From Xanthostigma xanthostigma (taxonomy: Eukaryota; Arthropoda; Insecta; Raphidioptera; Raphidiidae), in the NCBI GenBank assembly GCA_963575645.1, contig OY754472.1, positions 5,394,001 to 5,458,000 of the forward strand: a stretch of DNA of 64,000 bases, given 5' to 3'. The number at the start of each line of letters is the position of its first letter. Within the stretch, counting starts at the first letter, position 1. Below the pieces are notes generated by a model. The model had not been told where the DNA came from. It was given only the letters and a program-made list of their open reading frames with translations, and ran no database searches. This document shows, piece after piece, positions 21,371-49,761 of the stretch. The position numbers and the translations under genes were made by a program.

Positions 21371-22894
21371 CTAATTAGAAAGACAACTCTTGTAGAAATA
21401 TAGCATTGAAAGTGTACCAAATACAGAGCTCATAAAACGCATCAAACTATTTCAGAGTAAACTAAGAACATTTATGCGCTTGCGCGAAATTCCGATTCAC
21501 GCATGCGCGTATATGTTGTATGTGTTACTTATAGAAGTACTCAGCGAGTTGATACAAGTCTCCCCTTCCACTTTCTTATTTGACTATCCATTCTATTGTG
21601 ATAATGCTGGTGAGTTTTAGATAACCTCAAAAATAACATAACATTGAAAAATAGTGATTGTGATAAAAGAAATTTATTATGAAAAATGATTGTGCACTAA
21701 AATTAATCAAAATAAACTCAGCTGGAAAAAAGGCGCTACAATCTGTTACTGATATTTAATACTTTAGAATGCAATAGTCCTATCTAAAAGCATTGAGTGG
21801 CAACCATAGATATTATCTATGGTGGCAACCTGCTGGAGGCATTGGTGAAGGATCATTCCATTCGGTACAATAGCGGCCAGATTGGTATCTACATTTTTTA
21901 AGTAGGTATTTAAAAAAAATAGCTGTGATAAGCATAAATAATGAAGTAAACATTTTTGTTATAAAGAAAGTTATTTTAATATTACTATTTTGTATACAGC
22001 ATTATTATAATTTTGTAGTAACGATGACTTAATGTAAAACCATTATAATTTCAAGTACTTATTTGTCATCAACATCTGTACTGTGGAAAATTACTGTAAT
22101 TCGTTATGAAATAAATTGTTTAATTAGAATTCGTTTCTCATTCTGACCAAAAAAAAACCTGTGAATCAATAATTTCTGAATATTAGTACCTATATGTAAG
22201 TTGGTAATGCGTTGGCGACGCACGTCATTATTATTGAATAACAGTTATTTTTAAGTTATACTTTTTAGAACAAAAGTAATCAATGCACAAAAAAACTAAA
22301 TTTCGGGCGGGCAGTAATATCTGCTAACAGTGGTCACCCCCCCAACCCATCAAACGGTTAGCTTTTTCTGTCATTCTAATTCGAAATTTCTTTGCATAGA
22401 AAATATGAAAAAGCACGATCGAAAAACGCTGATGATCTCAGATGTTCAGCGTCTATAATCTACAATCTCTCTCACGGTCAGAAAAAACGAGATTTCACGT
22501 TAAATTCAAGTATCTTAAATAACAAATGAATATGTATTTCTTATTCGTTTTTTTTATTCTATCTGCATAAAACAAAAGAAAATTATATGGCAACATTCAT
22601 ATTTCAGAGAACTACTAATGGCTAACTGAAAAAAAAAACTATTTTGTAAAAAAAGCTGTGTATGTTTTCAATTTCTATGCATTTGTTTTTTGACAACTCA
22701 AAATTTAGAAAAAAGCATAAATATCGCAGGTATAAAAATAAAAAAAGTAATACAATTAATCATTAGTAATTCTCCGTAAACATTTTTGAGTCAATGACCG
22801 ATATGCTGGCCCCGGAAAGATGTCGAAACACGTGCGTGGTTTGCCGATATCCTTCGAAAATATCGAGTCTTGATTATATTGCTTTCTGTTTTAG

Positions 22895-22988
22895 ACAGAT
22901 AAATTTCAAAGATGGTACACCAATTACTGGAATTCAAATAGTTCCACAGAAAGTCTACGACCAAGCAGCTTTGTTTATTAATATTTAA
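22895..22988 (+). other. Orphan exon-like open stretch
   Basis: After a good acceptor (gctttctgttttag) one frame reads INFKDGTPITGIQIVPQKVY and stops at 22988. Another frame is also open to a nearby stop. No partner exon was found. Possibly a terminal exon of an unseen small gene. Confidence 0.25.
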
Positions 22989-24248
22989 CTATAAGCGCTG
23001 TTTTCTGTATTTTGTCGGCCTATGATTACAAAAGAAAATTAACAATTTCAATTAAAAATTACTATAAATAATAAATTCACAAAATTACATATTATGTACT
23101 ATTTTAAAATTATATTTTTATATAGATTTTTATATTCTTAGTCTCTAAGATGAGTGTTTCACATTGAAAAATACAACAATACAGTTTCGACACAAAAAAT
23201 TAAAAAAAACAACAAAAAATAAGGTTCTTACAGATGTTAACTCTTCAATTAACATTTATTTCTCGAGTATCAATTAAACTATTAAATTAATTCATATTTT
23301 AGTATGAGAATTTGTACTAGCGCGCAAATCATTGATACTGAAAATTGATTTTAGTTAGATTCTTATAAGTAAGAGCTAATAGTTTGTGATACGCCGTCAT
23401 AAACTATGTGGAAATAGATCTCCTCTACGCGCCTTTAAAAATCACACAAAAAAACTACAGTATCCTCACTATTTGCAGTCGATGGTCGAAAATTCAATCA
23501 CCTTTACTGCTTTCGACTACTGTATCAACATCACAGTTCTAAGAGACGGATAGATCCGGATGGATTCAGGTCCGAACCCATATATTTAATAACCTAGTGG
23601 CCGTAAGTGGAAGCGTGGCCCATGAAGTGAAAGCAAATGACTGTTTTTCTATCTCTTTCTTTTTACTTGACCCGTTGTGCGCAAGTGTCGCGTCTGTAGT
23701 GAAGCAATTAAGTAAGTGGAATAGAGCAAGCCACCTCCCTTTCACAGCTTAGTTCCATGTGCATCCATTCACGGACATGCGCATGAGACTCAGAGTATAA
23801 TAAGTGAGAGAGACATATATATATGTCTGCACTGTAGTGTTTAAGTCTTTCTTCCGTCTAGACTAGCCAACTATCTACTCCATCTATTAGAGACCAATGA
23901 AAACTTAGAACAATGAAGTCTCGATCCCTAGGGTACGGTTGATAAATAAGCACTTCCATAGTCGCATATTTAAAGGAAGGATACTGTACATTATTAATTA
24001 ATTATATCTGCTCATTTGTTATATTAAAAAAAATCAATAACGCTTAGTAACGCACCATTTCATTGTTTAATAACAGTCGCTATTTAAATTTATATACCAA
24101 GAGAAGATAGCAAGTTTTGAAATAGCAAAGATATAAAAACGCAGCATTTTAATAATTCTACAAACTAATTATTGGTTCCTCGCATATTTGACAGCTGATA
24201 TGCGTTTGTTTATAACCATGTTGCTTACAACTGTTCGAATCTAACGCC
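22989..24248. other. Intergenic, no clear gene
   Basis: AT-rich, with a GC-richer stretch at 23540-23800 that contains an acatatatatatgt palindrome near 23812. No exon, RNA gene or bounded repeat is supported. Confidence 0.45.
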
Positions 24249-24371
24249 ATCGAGAACTGCTCCGGGGCAAGTCAGGCCGAATGGGTAACTATTGGTTAAA
24301 TAAACAATAAACAAATTTCTTTAACCAATAGTTACTCATTCGGCCTGCCCTGCCCCAGGGCAGTTCTCGAT
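24249..24371. mobile_element. Short MITE, 123 bp
   Basis: Almost perfect 50-bp inverted ends: ATCGAGAACTGCTCCGGGGC on the left and its mirror on the right, flanked by GCC on both sides. Its last two bases provide the A and T of the ATG of the ORF that follows. Confidence 0.85.
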
Positions 24372-24642
24372 GCCGAAAACGCCATATAATATCTGCGCAT
24401 CAAGGAAATGTACATTTATTTTTACGTCAGTCGAGTTATTAGGAAAAAGTTTACAAATAACAGTCGGTGCCGTAACTATAGCCTTTTATGCGTCCGTTGC
24501 GAGCTTCTATAATTGCGCACTCGAAAACCCAAAGTTCGGTCCTGGTCTGGTCATTTCCGCGTTCCTCTATAGGGGCTGCGCCCTGTGCCTGGGCATCGCC
24601 CTAGTTACGGCACCGATAATAGTAAATATAATTCAAGTATAA
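24370..24642 (+). CDS. Small two-helix membrane protein, unrecognised
   Basis: A 90-codon ORF with unusually GC-rich third positions for this region. It has two hydrophobic segments, about residues 24-48 (LLGKSLQITVGAVTIAFYAS) and 60-88 (ALCLGIALVTAPIIVNIIQV), separated by NCALENPKFGPG. The composition and balance look like a real small membrane protein. I do not recognise a family. The ATG is formed across a MITE end, so either the true start or an upstream exon was replaced, or this is an exon fragment. No promoter or upstream exon was found. Confidence 0.4.
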   Translation: MPKTPYNICASRKCTFIFTSVELLGKSLQITVGAVTIAFYASVASFYNCALENPKFGPGLVISAFLYRGCALCLGIALVTAPIIVNIIQV

Positions 24643-24678
24643 AGTCAAACAATACAATTTTTGTTGTTTTCTATTAAA

Positions 24679-25194
24679 CAGGGTGGCCACAGAAAAATGA
24701 TTTCTAATTTCCCTGATAATTTCAGGTTTTCCGGGACATTTATTATACTTTTCCGTGATTTAAATATCTTATTTGTATGACTGAGATATTTAAAGTTTTG
24801 ATTAAAGTCATTTTTTTTGCACTTTTTCGAATCTAAATTGAGTATAAAAAACAATATCTCGCATTTTTTCAAGCATACAAAACTTTATCTCTTAAACTAA
24901 TGATGGCACAGTAAACCACTTTTTTAATCGCCGATATCTCAGCGATAAATAGCCGCATAGCAATAAAAAAAAATACCAAATTGGAGCTTGAACACCAGGC
25001 TCAAAGACCAAGTGTTCATAAAGCTTGGAAAAACTGTTTTTCGAGTCTGAATGCAGTTTTAAAACAACAACAACTTTTCAAAACTAGAAATTTTAAACTC
25101 CAAAATGCTATTTTTCCCTGATATTTTGTAAAATTTCTTGACATTTCCAGGTTGCATTAAATTCCCTGATTATTCCAGGTCTGTGGCGACCCTG
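24679..25194. mobile_element. hAT-like MITE, 516 bp
   Basis: Ends CAGGGTGGCCACAGA and TCTGTGGCGACCCTG, with degenerate TTTCCCTGATAATTTCAGG subrepeats near both ends. The CAGGG start fits hAT families. The 8-bp flanks do not match cleanly. Confidence 0.7.
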
Positions 25195-25460
25195 TATAAA
25201 TGAGTTGGATGGCAAAAGACGTCGAATTTTGCCATTTTTTTAGTATATTTGAATCATATTTAGAAATAGTCAGTCTCTTGAATATAAAAACCCAAAATAA
25301 ACAATTTAATAAACATCGATAAGAATCTTATAAGATTTACTAAAACAATCACAGTACGATATCAACTAAAACCTGAATCCCAAATGGCAGATGAGATGGA
25401 AATGTGACACAAAATTGTTATATAATGCAATAGAGCCAACCTGAATTTAGATTCCAATTG

Positions 25461-26033
25461 GTACAACTGTATAACTATATCTCTTGTTTCGCTCTCGAGA
25501 TCCCTGTACACTAGATGACAACACAATTCAGATAATTAAGTAGAGCTGACAATCCTGCGCCGTCTCATGTTACATTGTGTCATAATGTTCCTTGTGTGAT
25601 CCTTTTTCGTTTCAACGTTTTTCACCAAAAATGAAGTGTTTTTATGAAACAATTTTTTTCCACATATGTGTTTAAGACTAACTCTACATAGTGATCTCGA
25701 GAGCGAATCAAGATACAACTGTACGATCGAGCGAGCCCGCCGAAGCCCGATCATAATTATATTGATTGTTTCACTCGAACCCTAACCCAAACTTTTGTTC
25801 CATTAAATGGTAAAGGGAATAAGAATCGAGAATTTCCACCCGTGATCTCTTCAACTCGTATTCACTTTGAACTTTATGACATAATGTGATGTGAGACGGC
25901 ACAAGTGCAAAAGGCTGTCAGTTCTACTTACTTCGTTATCTGAATTGTTGTCTCATTTAGTGTACAGGGACAGTACTACATAGTGATCTCTTCGAGCGAA
26001 ACAATATAATTATGATCGATCATACAATTGTAT
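25461..26033. mobile_element. Foldback MITE, about 570 bp
   Basis: Long imperfect inverted ends: tacaactgtataactatatc then TTGTTTCGCTCTCGAGATC on the left, mirrored by GATCTCTTCGAGCGAAACAA on the right. A further 90-bp inverted part inside carries CCCTGTACACTA and GCCGTCTCA. A third copy of the end sequence (ctcgagagcgaatcaagata) lies inside at about 25693. Confidence 0.75.
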
Positions 26034-26714
26034 TACAAATACTTTGTATAATTAATTCTGATATCTGATTACATAGAGTAAATAAATGATGTTTTGTCAA
26101 GTAAAATTTTAAGTTGTACTACAATAAAGATACATTTTTTTTACTAATTGATTAATAATTATTGACGAATTTATTTTGCCTTCCACAAAATTGTTATGCA
26201 GTCTTAGCAACACCTAACGATACCCAAAAACAAATGATCCGTTATCGGTAAATTAGCGTAAATGTCCGATCAATTATAATAATGTCAATAATTCTTATTT
26301 GATAGAAACGTTGCTAATGGAGAAAAATGCTTATCTTTTGTACAAGAAAGTGATGATATCCAAACCAAAAGTCTCGCCGAAGCTTCTATCAGACACTAAT
26401 TCCCAAGCCCTATTTTAAAAAAATATATAACGACTCCGTTTCACAATTTGTTACTATTCGGTAAGTGGCTATCAAGATCGGTAAGGCAAATAGTATTTTT
26501 TGACATATCAATCAAAGTCCACTCGCACTGATATTCAAGCCAAATTGCACCATCGAACGTACACATTATAATCTATTATTGTAAAATCCTGTGATTTTCT
26601 ACGCATTCTATTGTACAACCGTCGATAATGGATTTTATGCGAGTTCGGAAGGTTCACGTTAATGCAAATGTCGAGAGGTAATAAGTAAAAAAGTTCGCTC
26701 TGTATTCTCTATAC

Positions 26715-27169
26715 CAGGGGTGGCGAACCTATCGAACGCTATATAGATAATTGTTGGCACGGCCTTGAGGTGTAAAATCGAAATAATTAAAAATATGCTA
26801 GATGTCGAAAAAAATTGACTGTCACCAAATAACAAATACGAAAAAGTATCATAGCGCTGGATGTATTATCGAAATTATTCTTTTCATATATCGTCGGTCT
26901 AATTTTAAAACCCCGTAAGTCAATTTTGGTTATTTTTTACGAGGTTTTACAGAAGTGTAGGTACTAAAATCCTAAAGCATTATAGCCTAAAATCATAATT
27001 TCATAAAATTTTTACTTACGAGGTTTTAAAATTAGACCGACGATATGTTAGATTCATTTTTTTGGCAACTAATTTTTTTGCCTGCTTAACTGTACGTCAT
27101 GAATACTACATTTTTGAAAAAAAAAAAAAAAAATGACACGTAGATGTAGAAAGGTTCACCATACTCTAG
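26715..27169. mobile_element. hAT-like element with nested MITE
   Basis: Left end CAGGGGTGGCGAACCTAT and right end AGGTTCACCATACTCT are inverted hAT-type termini. The MITE at 26885-27047 is inserted inside. A run of about 15 A bases is near 27118. Confidence 0.6.
26885..27047. mobile_element. MITE inside the hAT-like element
   Basis: Inverted ends ATATCGTCGGTCTAATTTTA and TAAAATTAGACCGACGATAT continue for about 33 bp, with ACGAGGTTTTA repeated internally. Confidence 0.8.
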
Positions 27170-28132
27170 CATACGAGGCCCCACTGACGTACTACAATTC
27201 TGGACATGCTCTAGAAAAAGATAGATCAATGTTGTGGTCACCTCTATCTCCCTCAAAGTTGTACCTTAACCTCATTCGTGCGTGAAGAGAAAAGGACAGA
27301 GATGGCCACAACGTAACTCTATCCTCCTCACACAGTTAACCGAAAAACAACAACGATAAATGGCAAAGGCACGTCCAGCAGGGTATGTCGATGCTCGGCC
27401 TCCCGGTGCCAGTAACATTTCGAAAAACATTCATTACTTAGTGTCCTTGAAATCTTAGTCGAACTCGCAACAGTTGCCATTTTCCCCGAATGTCGCGACA
27501 TAATTTTTTTAAGGATAAATGAGGATGGTCACTAAATTCAGATGTTTTAAGAGTTACGATTTTATTTTATATAATTTACAATTAAAAAACAATATATGTA
27601 AGTATAGTCGAAACAAATGAAGTACTGTTCACTTCAAATGGTCTTTGCTTCTAGTAAGCACCTAAAACAAATACCTCAGATTTATTTTCAATAAGCCTTA
27701 TTTGCATACAATAGAATGATCGTCGAATGTTTTTAATAACGTATCAAGATCAAATGAAAACAGCTTTTGGTTCCACGGTACTCATCCCACTGAGTAAATA
27801 TTTAAGCAATTATTTTGTTTTTTAATAATTGCGGAGATATTTTTTTTTTTTTTGTAAAAACAAAAGATATAAGAATATCGTCAAATCGTAAAACCGTGCA
27901 TAAAAATACAAAGTTAAGACCGACAAACAATTCTAGTTTTACAATGAGCACGCTGGTTAAATTTAGTAGCTTTTCCGATCAAGGTGATCATTCAATGTTC
28001 ATTTTGAAACTCCCGATTATAGTTCGTCTAAATTATTTCACCATCTGGCCACACTACGTAAAATATTTTTCTCGCAAGGACATAAAAAGTTTAAGATAGG
28101 ATGATAAAATAATTTAAATTTCAAACAGTGAC
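27170..28132. other. Intergenic, no clear gene
   Basis: No exon with a convincing frame. Open frames here are short and AT-driven. Confidence 0.45.
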
Positions 28133-28897
28133 ATAGCAGTGCCGAAAATTTGTGTTTGGAGTTTCCCCTAGTGCTCACTACAAACGCTCGCATCGATAAA
28201 TTTGTGACACCGCCTCCTTGTACATAGACAGAGGTTGAAGTGTTTACTCTCTGACTCCTACATTTAATTCAAATTCCAGGGGACAGGTCGATAAGTGTAC
28301 GTTTTCAGAGCCACTATTATTCACTAAAATAAAAGTTTCAAATTTTTTCACTTGTTGGAAAACAAAATTAGTTTCTAAAATAAAATTAGCATTTTTCATA
28401 TAAATTTTCAGAAAAAAAAAAATGTTTAAGTTGGAATAATTTTGCATGCCTCACATTTTTATAGTTGATATTTTGATAGCTAACCAATCAGAATCTGTTA
28501 TTTTGAAAAATGACAGTGTCGAACTGCTATACCCATTTCACTTCATGGACAATCAGACCAAAAATTTATTTTCCAATGAAAGGTATATTATATTTATCCT
28601 TTTTCTATACATATACATTTTTGTATTGACATTTCACTTTAACAAATGATTAGTTACCATCTACTCATAAAATGGCTGCCATAATATAATTTTTATCAAC
28701 TCGTTTTTTAAAATAGGTGGTTTTAAAATTTACTTGAAAAATGCTAATTTTATTTTAGAAACTGTGTAGTTTTATGTTTTCCTGCAGGTGAAAAAAATTT
28801 GAAACGTTTATTTTAGTGAAAAATAGTGGTTCCGAAAACGTCCACTTGTCGTCCTGTCCCCCAAATTCCAAATTTGCCTTTGTTTCGGCACTGATGT
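28133..28897. mobile_element. Foldback element with CAGTGCCGAAA ends
   Basis: Left CAGTGCCGAAAATTTGTG and right CAAATTTGCCTTTGTTTCGGCACTG region are inverted, and a further 130 bp of inverted similarity (for example CACTATTxTTCACTAAAATAAA) lies inside at about 28275-28400 and 28700-28860. A fragment of the same family sits in the last NSE3 intron. Confidence 0.65.
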
Positions 28898-30201
28898 ATA
28901 AAGGAGCAAAATTCTTTTTGGTGTTTCTTTAAAATCTCTGACATTTTTTGATTTCCTCAAAAAATGACCACCCTGTCGACCATAATTTTTCATATATAGC
29001 ATCTAAACATTTAAATCATTTGACTAAAATTCATCAACATAATTGACTATTCACACTGAATACAGTGAATTTGCAAATACTTTAAAAATAAAATTATCGG
29101 AAATAGCCCTACGTCATGCTTAAAAATAAAAATAATTCTCATTAACGTATGTATAATAAAAATCATTAACTTGCGTTACGACAAAAGATATCTGCCAAAC
29201 TGGCCTGCGAAGATAGACATTTTTCTTTTTGCAAAACGTTTCGTTTGAATTCTAATTATTACTCCTTTACCTACCGACTTCGAACTGAACGAAATTTCAA
29301 AATTCATATCATTTGGAAACACTTAAAATGTAAACACTTTTTCTCGATTCCTTTGAAAGGAAAACAATTGCCACTAACCTTTAGCTTTAAACACTCACAT
29401 TAACACATTACGAAGTAAAAATTTTTGTTTTTGTCGTTTCCAATTGTTTCAAATTTCGCCAATAGTCATTGTTTACTTTCAGCACTAAACACTATTTGTA
29501 CATTTTCATTTTTCCCGCCAAACCGCAAAAAGCTGTGTTATAATTAATGTCATACTTAAAAAAAACAAGCGCTGTTTACACAAACAAATCCGATGTACTT
29601 TGTTTTTTTTAATTGTTCTACTATTCAAAATTAAACAGAGTCGACATAAAAATAAAACCACTACAATATAACTGGGCTTCAAAAACCGTTAATAAATATA
29701 ATGTGCACGTTAAGATGACAGATGGCTCTGATTGAAGCATCATACGTTTTTCCTGTGTTATTAGCTGTGCAATTTTATTATGATATTAATATTAAATTAC
29801 AGTACATCTCACAGTCAGTTTTAAAACTAACTCACAATCAAATAAAAAAAAAAATGAAAAAAAAACACGTCTGAATAAGAGGATAAAAAAGAATTCATTA
29901 TTTAACATTTATATATATATATGTGTGTTTATGATATAAGCAGTTTTCTGTTTACGTAGTCTTTTGTTCTGCGTTTCTCTCTTTTTTTTACCTACTTTAT
30001 TATGTAATCTCGCAAAGACTACACAATAATGAATAAGTAAACATTATTTTCCATTTTTGAAAGAACAAACAATGCAATTTTGTTGCCGTTATTTTTTTTA
30101 TATATATATATTTTTTGTTTTATGTATGTTATTGAAGTGGTGGGCGCAGTAGAAGATGGAAATGGCAGAAAATAGAGCTTGAGTAGATGAGGAGTCGACG
30201 T
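28898..30201. other. Region downstream of the PP2A gene
   Basis: AT-rich sequence that should contain the PP2A 3' untranslated region on the minus strand next to 30201. TA runs lie near 29912 and 30102. No gene seen. Confidence 0.45.
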
Positions 30202-45845
<15,644 letters not shown>

Positions 45846-46649
45846 GATATTAGGCTGTGTAATTAATTATTTATATAAATACTACGTTATAATAAGTAAA
45901 TACACTATTCTTTAAATTAACACCATGTACAACGAAACTACTCAACCCCACAATCCAAGCTATTAAATACAAGATGGACGTTCGTATGCCCTGACGTCAT
46001 AATTGCCCTGCCAAGTTCCAGTTGCTCGAGTCATATGGGATGCGTTCGTTTCACAGTTGTAAGTCTGCTCTAGTATATTTGTATCTTTTTCTATACACGT
46101 GTAGCAGAAAAGGATAAAAACAATGTGCACTGAATGCCAAAATTAACATTCAAAAATATTTTGGAAAAAATATTATTTTTTATAATTAAGAAGTATTTGG
46201 AATTTATTGAAAAGAAAAAACTAATCGGATGCGAATAAAATATAACGAAAATATGATTATTGTCAATGCTTTCCTCGTATTATTAAAAATTATTTGAATT
46301 TGCCGGGAAGACACTCCCCTTTTCAAATGTTTCAATGGGAAAAAATAATTTTCTTAAGAAACGTTAAATAGCACACAAAATAAGTAAATTAAAGTACACC
46401 TTAACGGTATTTTTCATATAAATATTCTCAAAATATTTTTTATAGATTAAAAGAAAATGTTATAACATTGGCACTTGGAAAATTCTATCCTCCTTAGTTA
46501 ATACTTAGAAGCATTCAAAATTTTAAATTCCACACTACAAATTGTTGTATAATTTCAAATCGTAAATGTCAAATAAGTCAGAAAAAGTATAAACGTCTCT
46601 AGAAATGTGCAGTCAGTATAGATTTATATCTGTTTTAGTAATTATCACC
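45846..46649. promoter_or_regulatory. Shared upstream region of PP2A and the RACK1-like gene
   Basis: The two start codons face away from each other over 804 bp. About 150 bp upstream of the PP2A ATG lies a perfect CRE-type TGACGTCA (45992-45999), with a YY1-like AAGATGG at about 45971. CRE sites are known in mammalian PP2A catalytic promoters; use here is inferred. For the RACK1-like side, an acceptor-like tctgttttag at 46628-46637 suggests a leader intron ending just before its ATG. Confidence 0.5.
45992..45999. promoter_or_regulatory. CRE-type site upstream of PP2A
   Basis: Perfect palindrome TGACGTCA about 150 bp upstream of the PP2A start codon. CREB/ATF binding is inferred from the motif alone. 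Confidence 0.5.
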
Positions 46650-49600
46650 ATGTCAGTAAAAATCTATTTGGCTGGTCAACTTCGTGGTCACAATGGATGG
46701 GTTACTCAAATTGGAGTCATTCCAAATAGTTCAGATTTATTAATTTCTTCTTCTCGAGGTAATAAATATTTTATAATAGTATCTACATTTTTTAATTATT
46801 AAAATCACTGGTAAACCTTGATACTCTCTACTATCACTACGTCTAAACTACGTAAGATTATTATTTGCTAAAATTGAATATTTTTACGTAGGTATTATTG
46901 TTAAAAAAAGTTAAATAATTTTAACGGTGAACTGTTGACATTTTATTTAATAAAATGTACAATTTTAAAATATTTTTTCTAAACCATTTGTGAAAATAAT
47001 TATGATTACATAATTGATTGATTTTTTAGATAACTAATAATTTTCAGCTTTGCACATGAAGTTTTGACTTATTAACATAAATTAATTAATTGTAATGTTG
47101 ATTATAGATAACGAAAACATGTTTACCTTAATTCGACTAACAGAACCATTATCAGAAATTCTTCCGCTCTGTAAGACCCGAGGAACTTTTGGTAATGCAC
47201 CTTTTGTTGAAGCAGCACTCATGAATGTAAAATGTTTATAGATCGAAGTCTTTTGCTTTGGCGTATAAACAAAAATGAAGATGTATACGGAACGCCTTCC
47301 GTTAAGTTGACTGGTCACAATCACTTCGTTAGTGATATGGTTTTATCAAGCGATGGCAGCTATGCAATATCAGGATCTTGGGATAAAACTCTGCGTCTTT
47401 GGGATCTCTATACAGGCAAAACTATAAGACGTTTTGTTGATCATACAAAGGCAAGCATTTCATAATAATTAAAATTATCTAGACAAACTAAGGGAGCAAG
47501 GCACACATGCTACTTTTTGTATCGATGCTGCATCATGATTTATCGATTAATCAGCTACTTAGAATATCTCGTTTGATCGTGCATCAACAAACCGCAATTT
47601 CGCTCGATCAAACGATGAATAACGATCAATGCATTGTACCTATTTTTTTGTGGTTTCAAGAAATTGCGCAAAATCGTAATTGAAAATGTAGCATTTGTAA
47701 TGTAAAGATATTTCAAGTAATAATTATCACTATATTTGTATAATTCTGAAGTTGAAACTTTCAGTAACCCTTAAAACTTTAAAGTGTTATATTATCATGA
47801 CAGCTATCATTTTATATCAACTTAGTACAACATCTTAATCAAATCACTTACATATTAAAACTAGTTAATAGTATATTTTTACCGTATACATGTTCAAAAT
47901 CGGTCATTTACTAATTCGTATTGTATTTATTTTTTAAGAAATCACCAAAAAATGACAGATATTATTCCTTTTTGAATTTAACACTACTTTCTTATGTTTT
48001 ATGGTAACCAGCCAACTAATGTCTTAATAATTAAATCAGCTTATGATATTATGTGAACATCAAAATGTCTAAATTTTAGAATAGAATTTGATAACTAATA
48101 TTCAATGCATACAGTGATCATTAATAACCACAATTAGATGACAATAACTTGGCTTTTAAGAATTTGACATAATATTCTCTTACATAAAAAAACCAATTAT
48201 AATAATTTACCAATCGGTCTTTACATGACGTTTCCATAGTAACGCCATTGTACTTAAAAGCTTTAGTTTTTAGCTTGGCTGCAACTGGAACATCGTGTCG
48301 CTAGAAGTTTTGACAAGTGTTTAACTGATCCAAATTCTGAAAGCTGTGCGGACCAATTTGCAAAGTTGCTGTAATAATATGCTATTTTTTGGTAACATAT
48401 TATTGGATGGACAACTACGATTTTGGAGAATTTTTGCACCACCATCGACACCATCCCATTATCGTTTGTTTTTTTTTTAGAAAACTCCCCCCTTTCTCCC
48501 TCAAATTTTCACTATGCAAAAAAAACGCCATCGCATCGACACCACCCCGTTATTGTTTTTTTTAGAAATCGCCGGTGTCCATTAGTGATCTTTGTTGAAT
48601 ATGCTGTTTTAAAGTTACCAGTGTACAACACATAAGGCATCAATGAAATAAGGTTTCTTAGTGCCTATTTGTCGACTTTTTCCACGCCAAAATTTGTATC
48701 AATGTGATTTCAGGATGTCATGTCTGTTGCGTTTTCATCCGATAATCGGCTAATTGTGTCAGGATCACGTGATAAGACCATTAAACTCTGGAATACTCTA
48801 GGAAATTGCAAATTCACAATTAAAGATAATTGTCATGATGGTTGGGTGTCGTGTACTCGATTTTCACCGATTCCTGAACCTTCACGCTTAGTTTCATGTG
48901 GTTGGGATAAGAAAATTAAGGTTGTTAAATACAAAGCGAGCTAAAAGATTAATAATTACAATCAGTAATCCGTTATTGAACTAGTATTTCAAGGGAAATT
49001 CCATTGAACTTTTAGGTTTGGAATTTAAAAAAATGTAAAGAAGAAGTTGAACATTTTGGCCACACCGGCTATTTAAATACAGTGGCCTTATCACCAGATG
49101 GTACATTGCTTGCCAGTGGAGGCAAAGATTCTGTTGCGATGATATGGGATATGCAATTGAACAATTTTTCCTCTAGTTTGGAGACTAAAGGAATTATCAA
49201 TGCAATTTGTTTTTCTCCAACCAGATACTGGCTCTCTATAGCTGTCGATTCAAATATTAAAATTTGGGTATGTTTTTTCATTTAGTTAACTAGCTATAGT
49301 TGTTTGTAGACATTAATTTAACTTGAATGGAATATCAGTGCGTACCAGAGCGTATTTTCACTGGGCGAAACATCGTCCAGAAAACGGTGCCCCTAGATGG
49401 CTCCCTAGCAGAATCACTGGGCGGCATAACTACTACTCACTAGGCGTCACAAACTCATCATTGGGTGGCCTTAGTGTCGCCTAGCACTGGTCCTTACTGT
49501 TATAAGATCAAGATATGACTTGCCATTTTATCTTTTTTTAAGCTTGGTTTTGTCTTAATTTGTCTTATATACTTATAGGATTTGGAAAGCAAACAATATA

Positions 49601-49761
49601 TTACCGATTTAATGCTAGAACAAGTTGGTTATTCAAAAATATTGCCGGAGTGTATATCTTTATGTTGGTCAACTGATGGACAGACACTCTTTGCTGGTTA
49701 CACAGATAATGTTATTCGAGTTTGGGAAGTACAAGGAACGTATAATAGTAGTTATTTTTAA
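46650..49761 (+). CDS. RACK1-like WD40 paralogue (diverged tandem copy)
   Basis: Five exons at 46650-46758, 47242-47450, 48714-48920, 49016-49267 and 49579-49761 join to 319 residues with seven WD40 blades. Exon sizes 1-4 (109, 209, 207, 252) are identical to the neighbouring RACK1 gene, so it arose by tandem duplication with introns. It keeps [55 protein letters not shown] and [15 protein letters not shown]. It differs by ISSSRDRSLLLW in place of the RDKT ribosome-contact motif, by losing the KAEPPQC segment in blade 7, and by a new tail, GTYNSSYF. Codons are AT-rich, unlike the neighbour. The second intron starts GC (AAG/GCAAGC). An upstream in-frame ATG at 46605 would add 15 residues, but it may lie in a leader intron. 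The open frame and valid splice sites argue that it is functional. Confidence 0.88.
47451..48713. other. RACK1-like intron 2
   Basis: GC-AG intron of 1263 bp. No transposon ends with clear duplications were found. It contains an ATCGATTAATC-rich patch near 47520-47640. Confidence 0.5.
49343..49495. mobile_element. Possible small hAT-like MITE
   Basis: GTACCAGAGCG on the left and CGCCTAGCACTGGTC on the right are weakly inverted, with ACTGGGCGnn and TAGGCG repeats between. Lies in intron 4 of the RACK1-like gene. Boundaries are uncertain. Confidence 0.35.

Noticed and set aside
27115-27135. Poly-A run as the tail of a retroposed gene
   Set aside because: No gene-like sequence precedes it, and it sits inside a hAT-like element.
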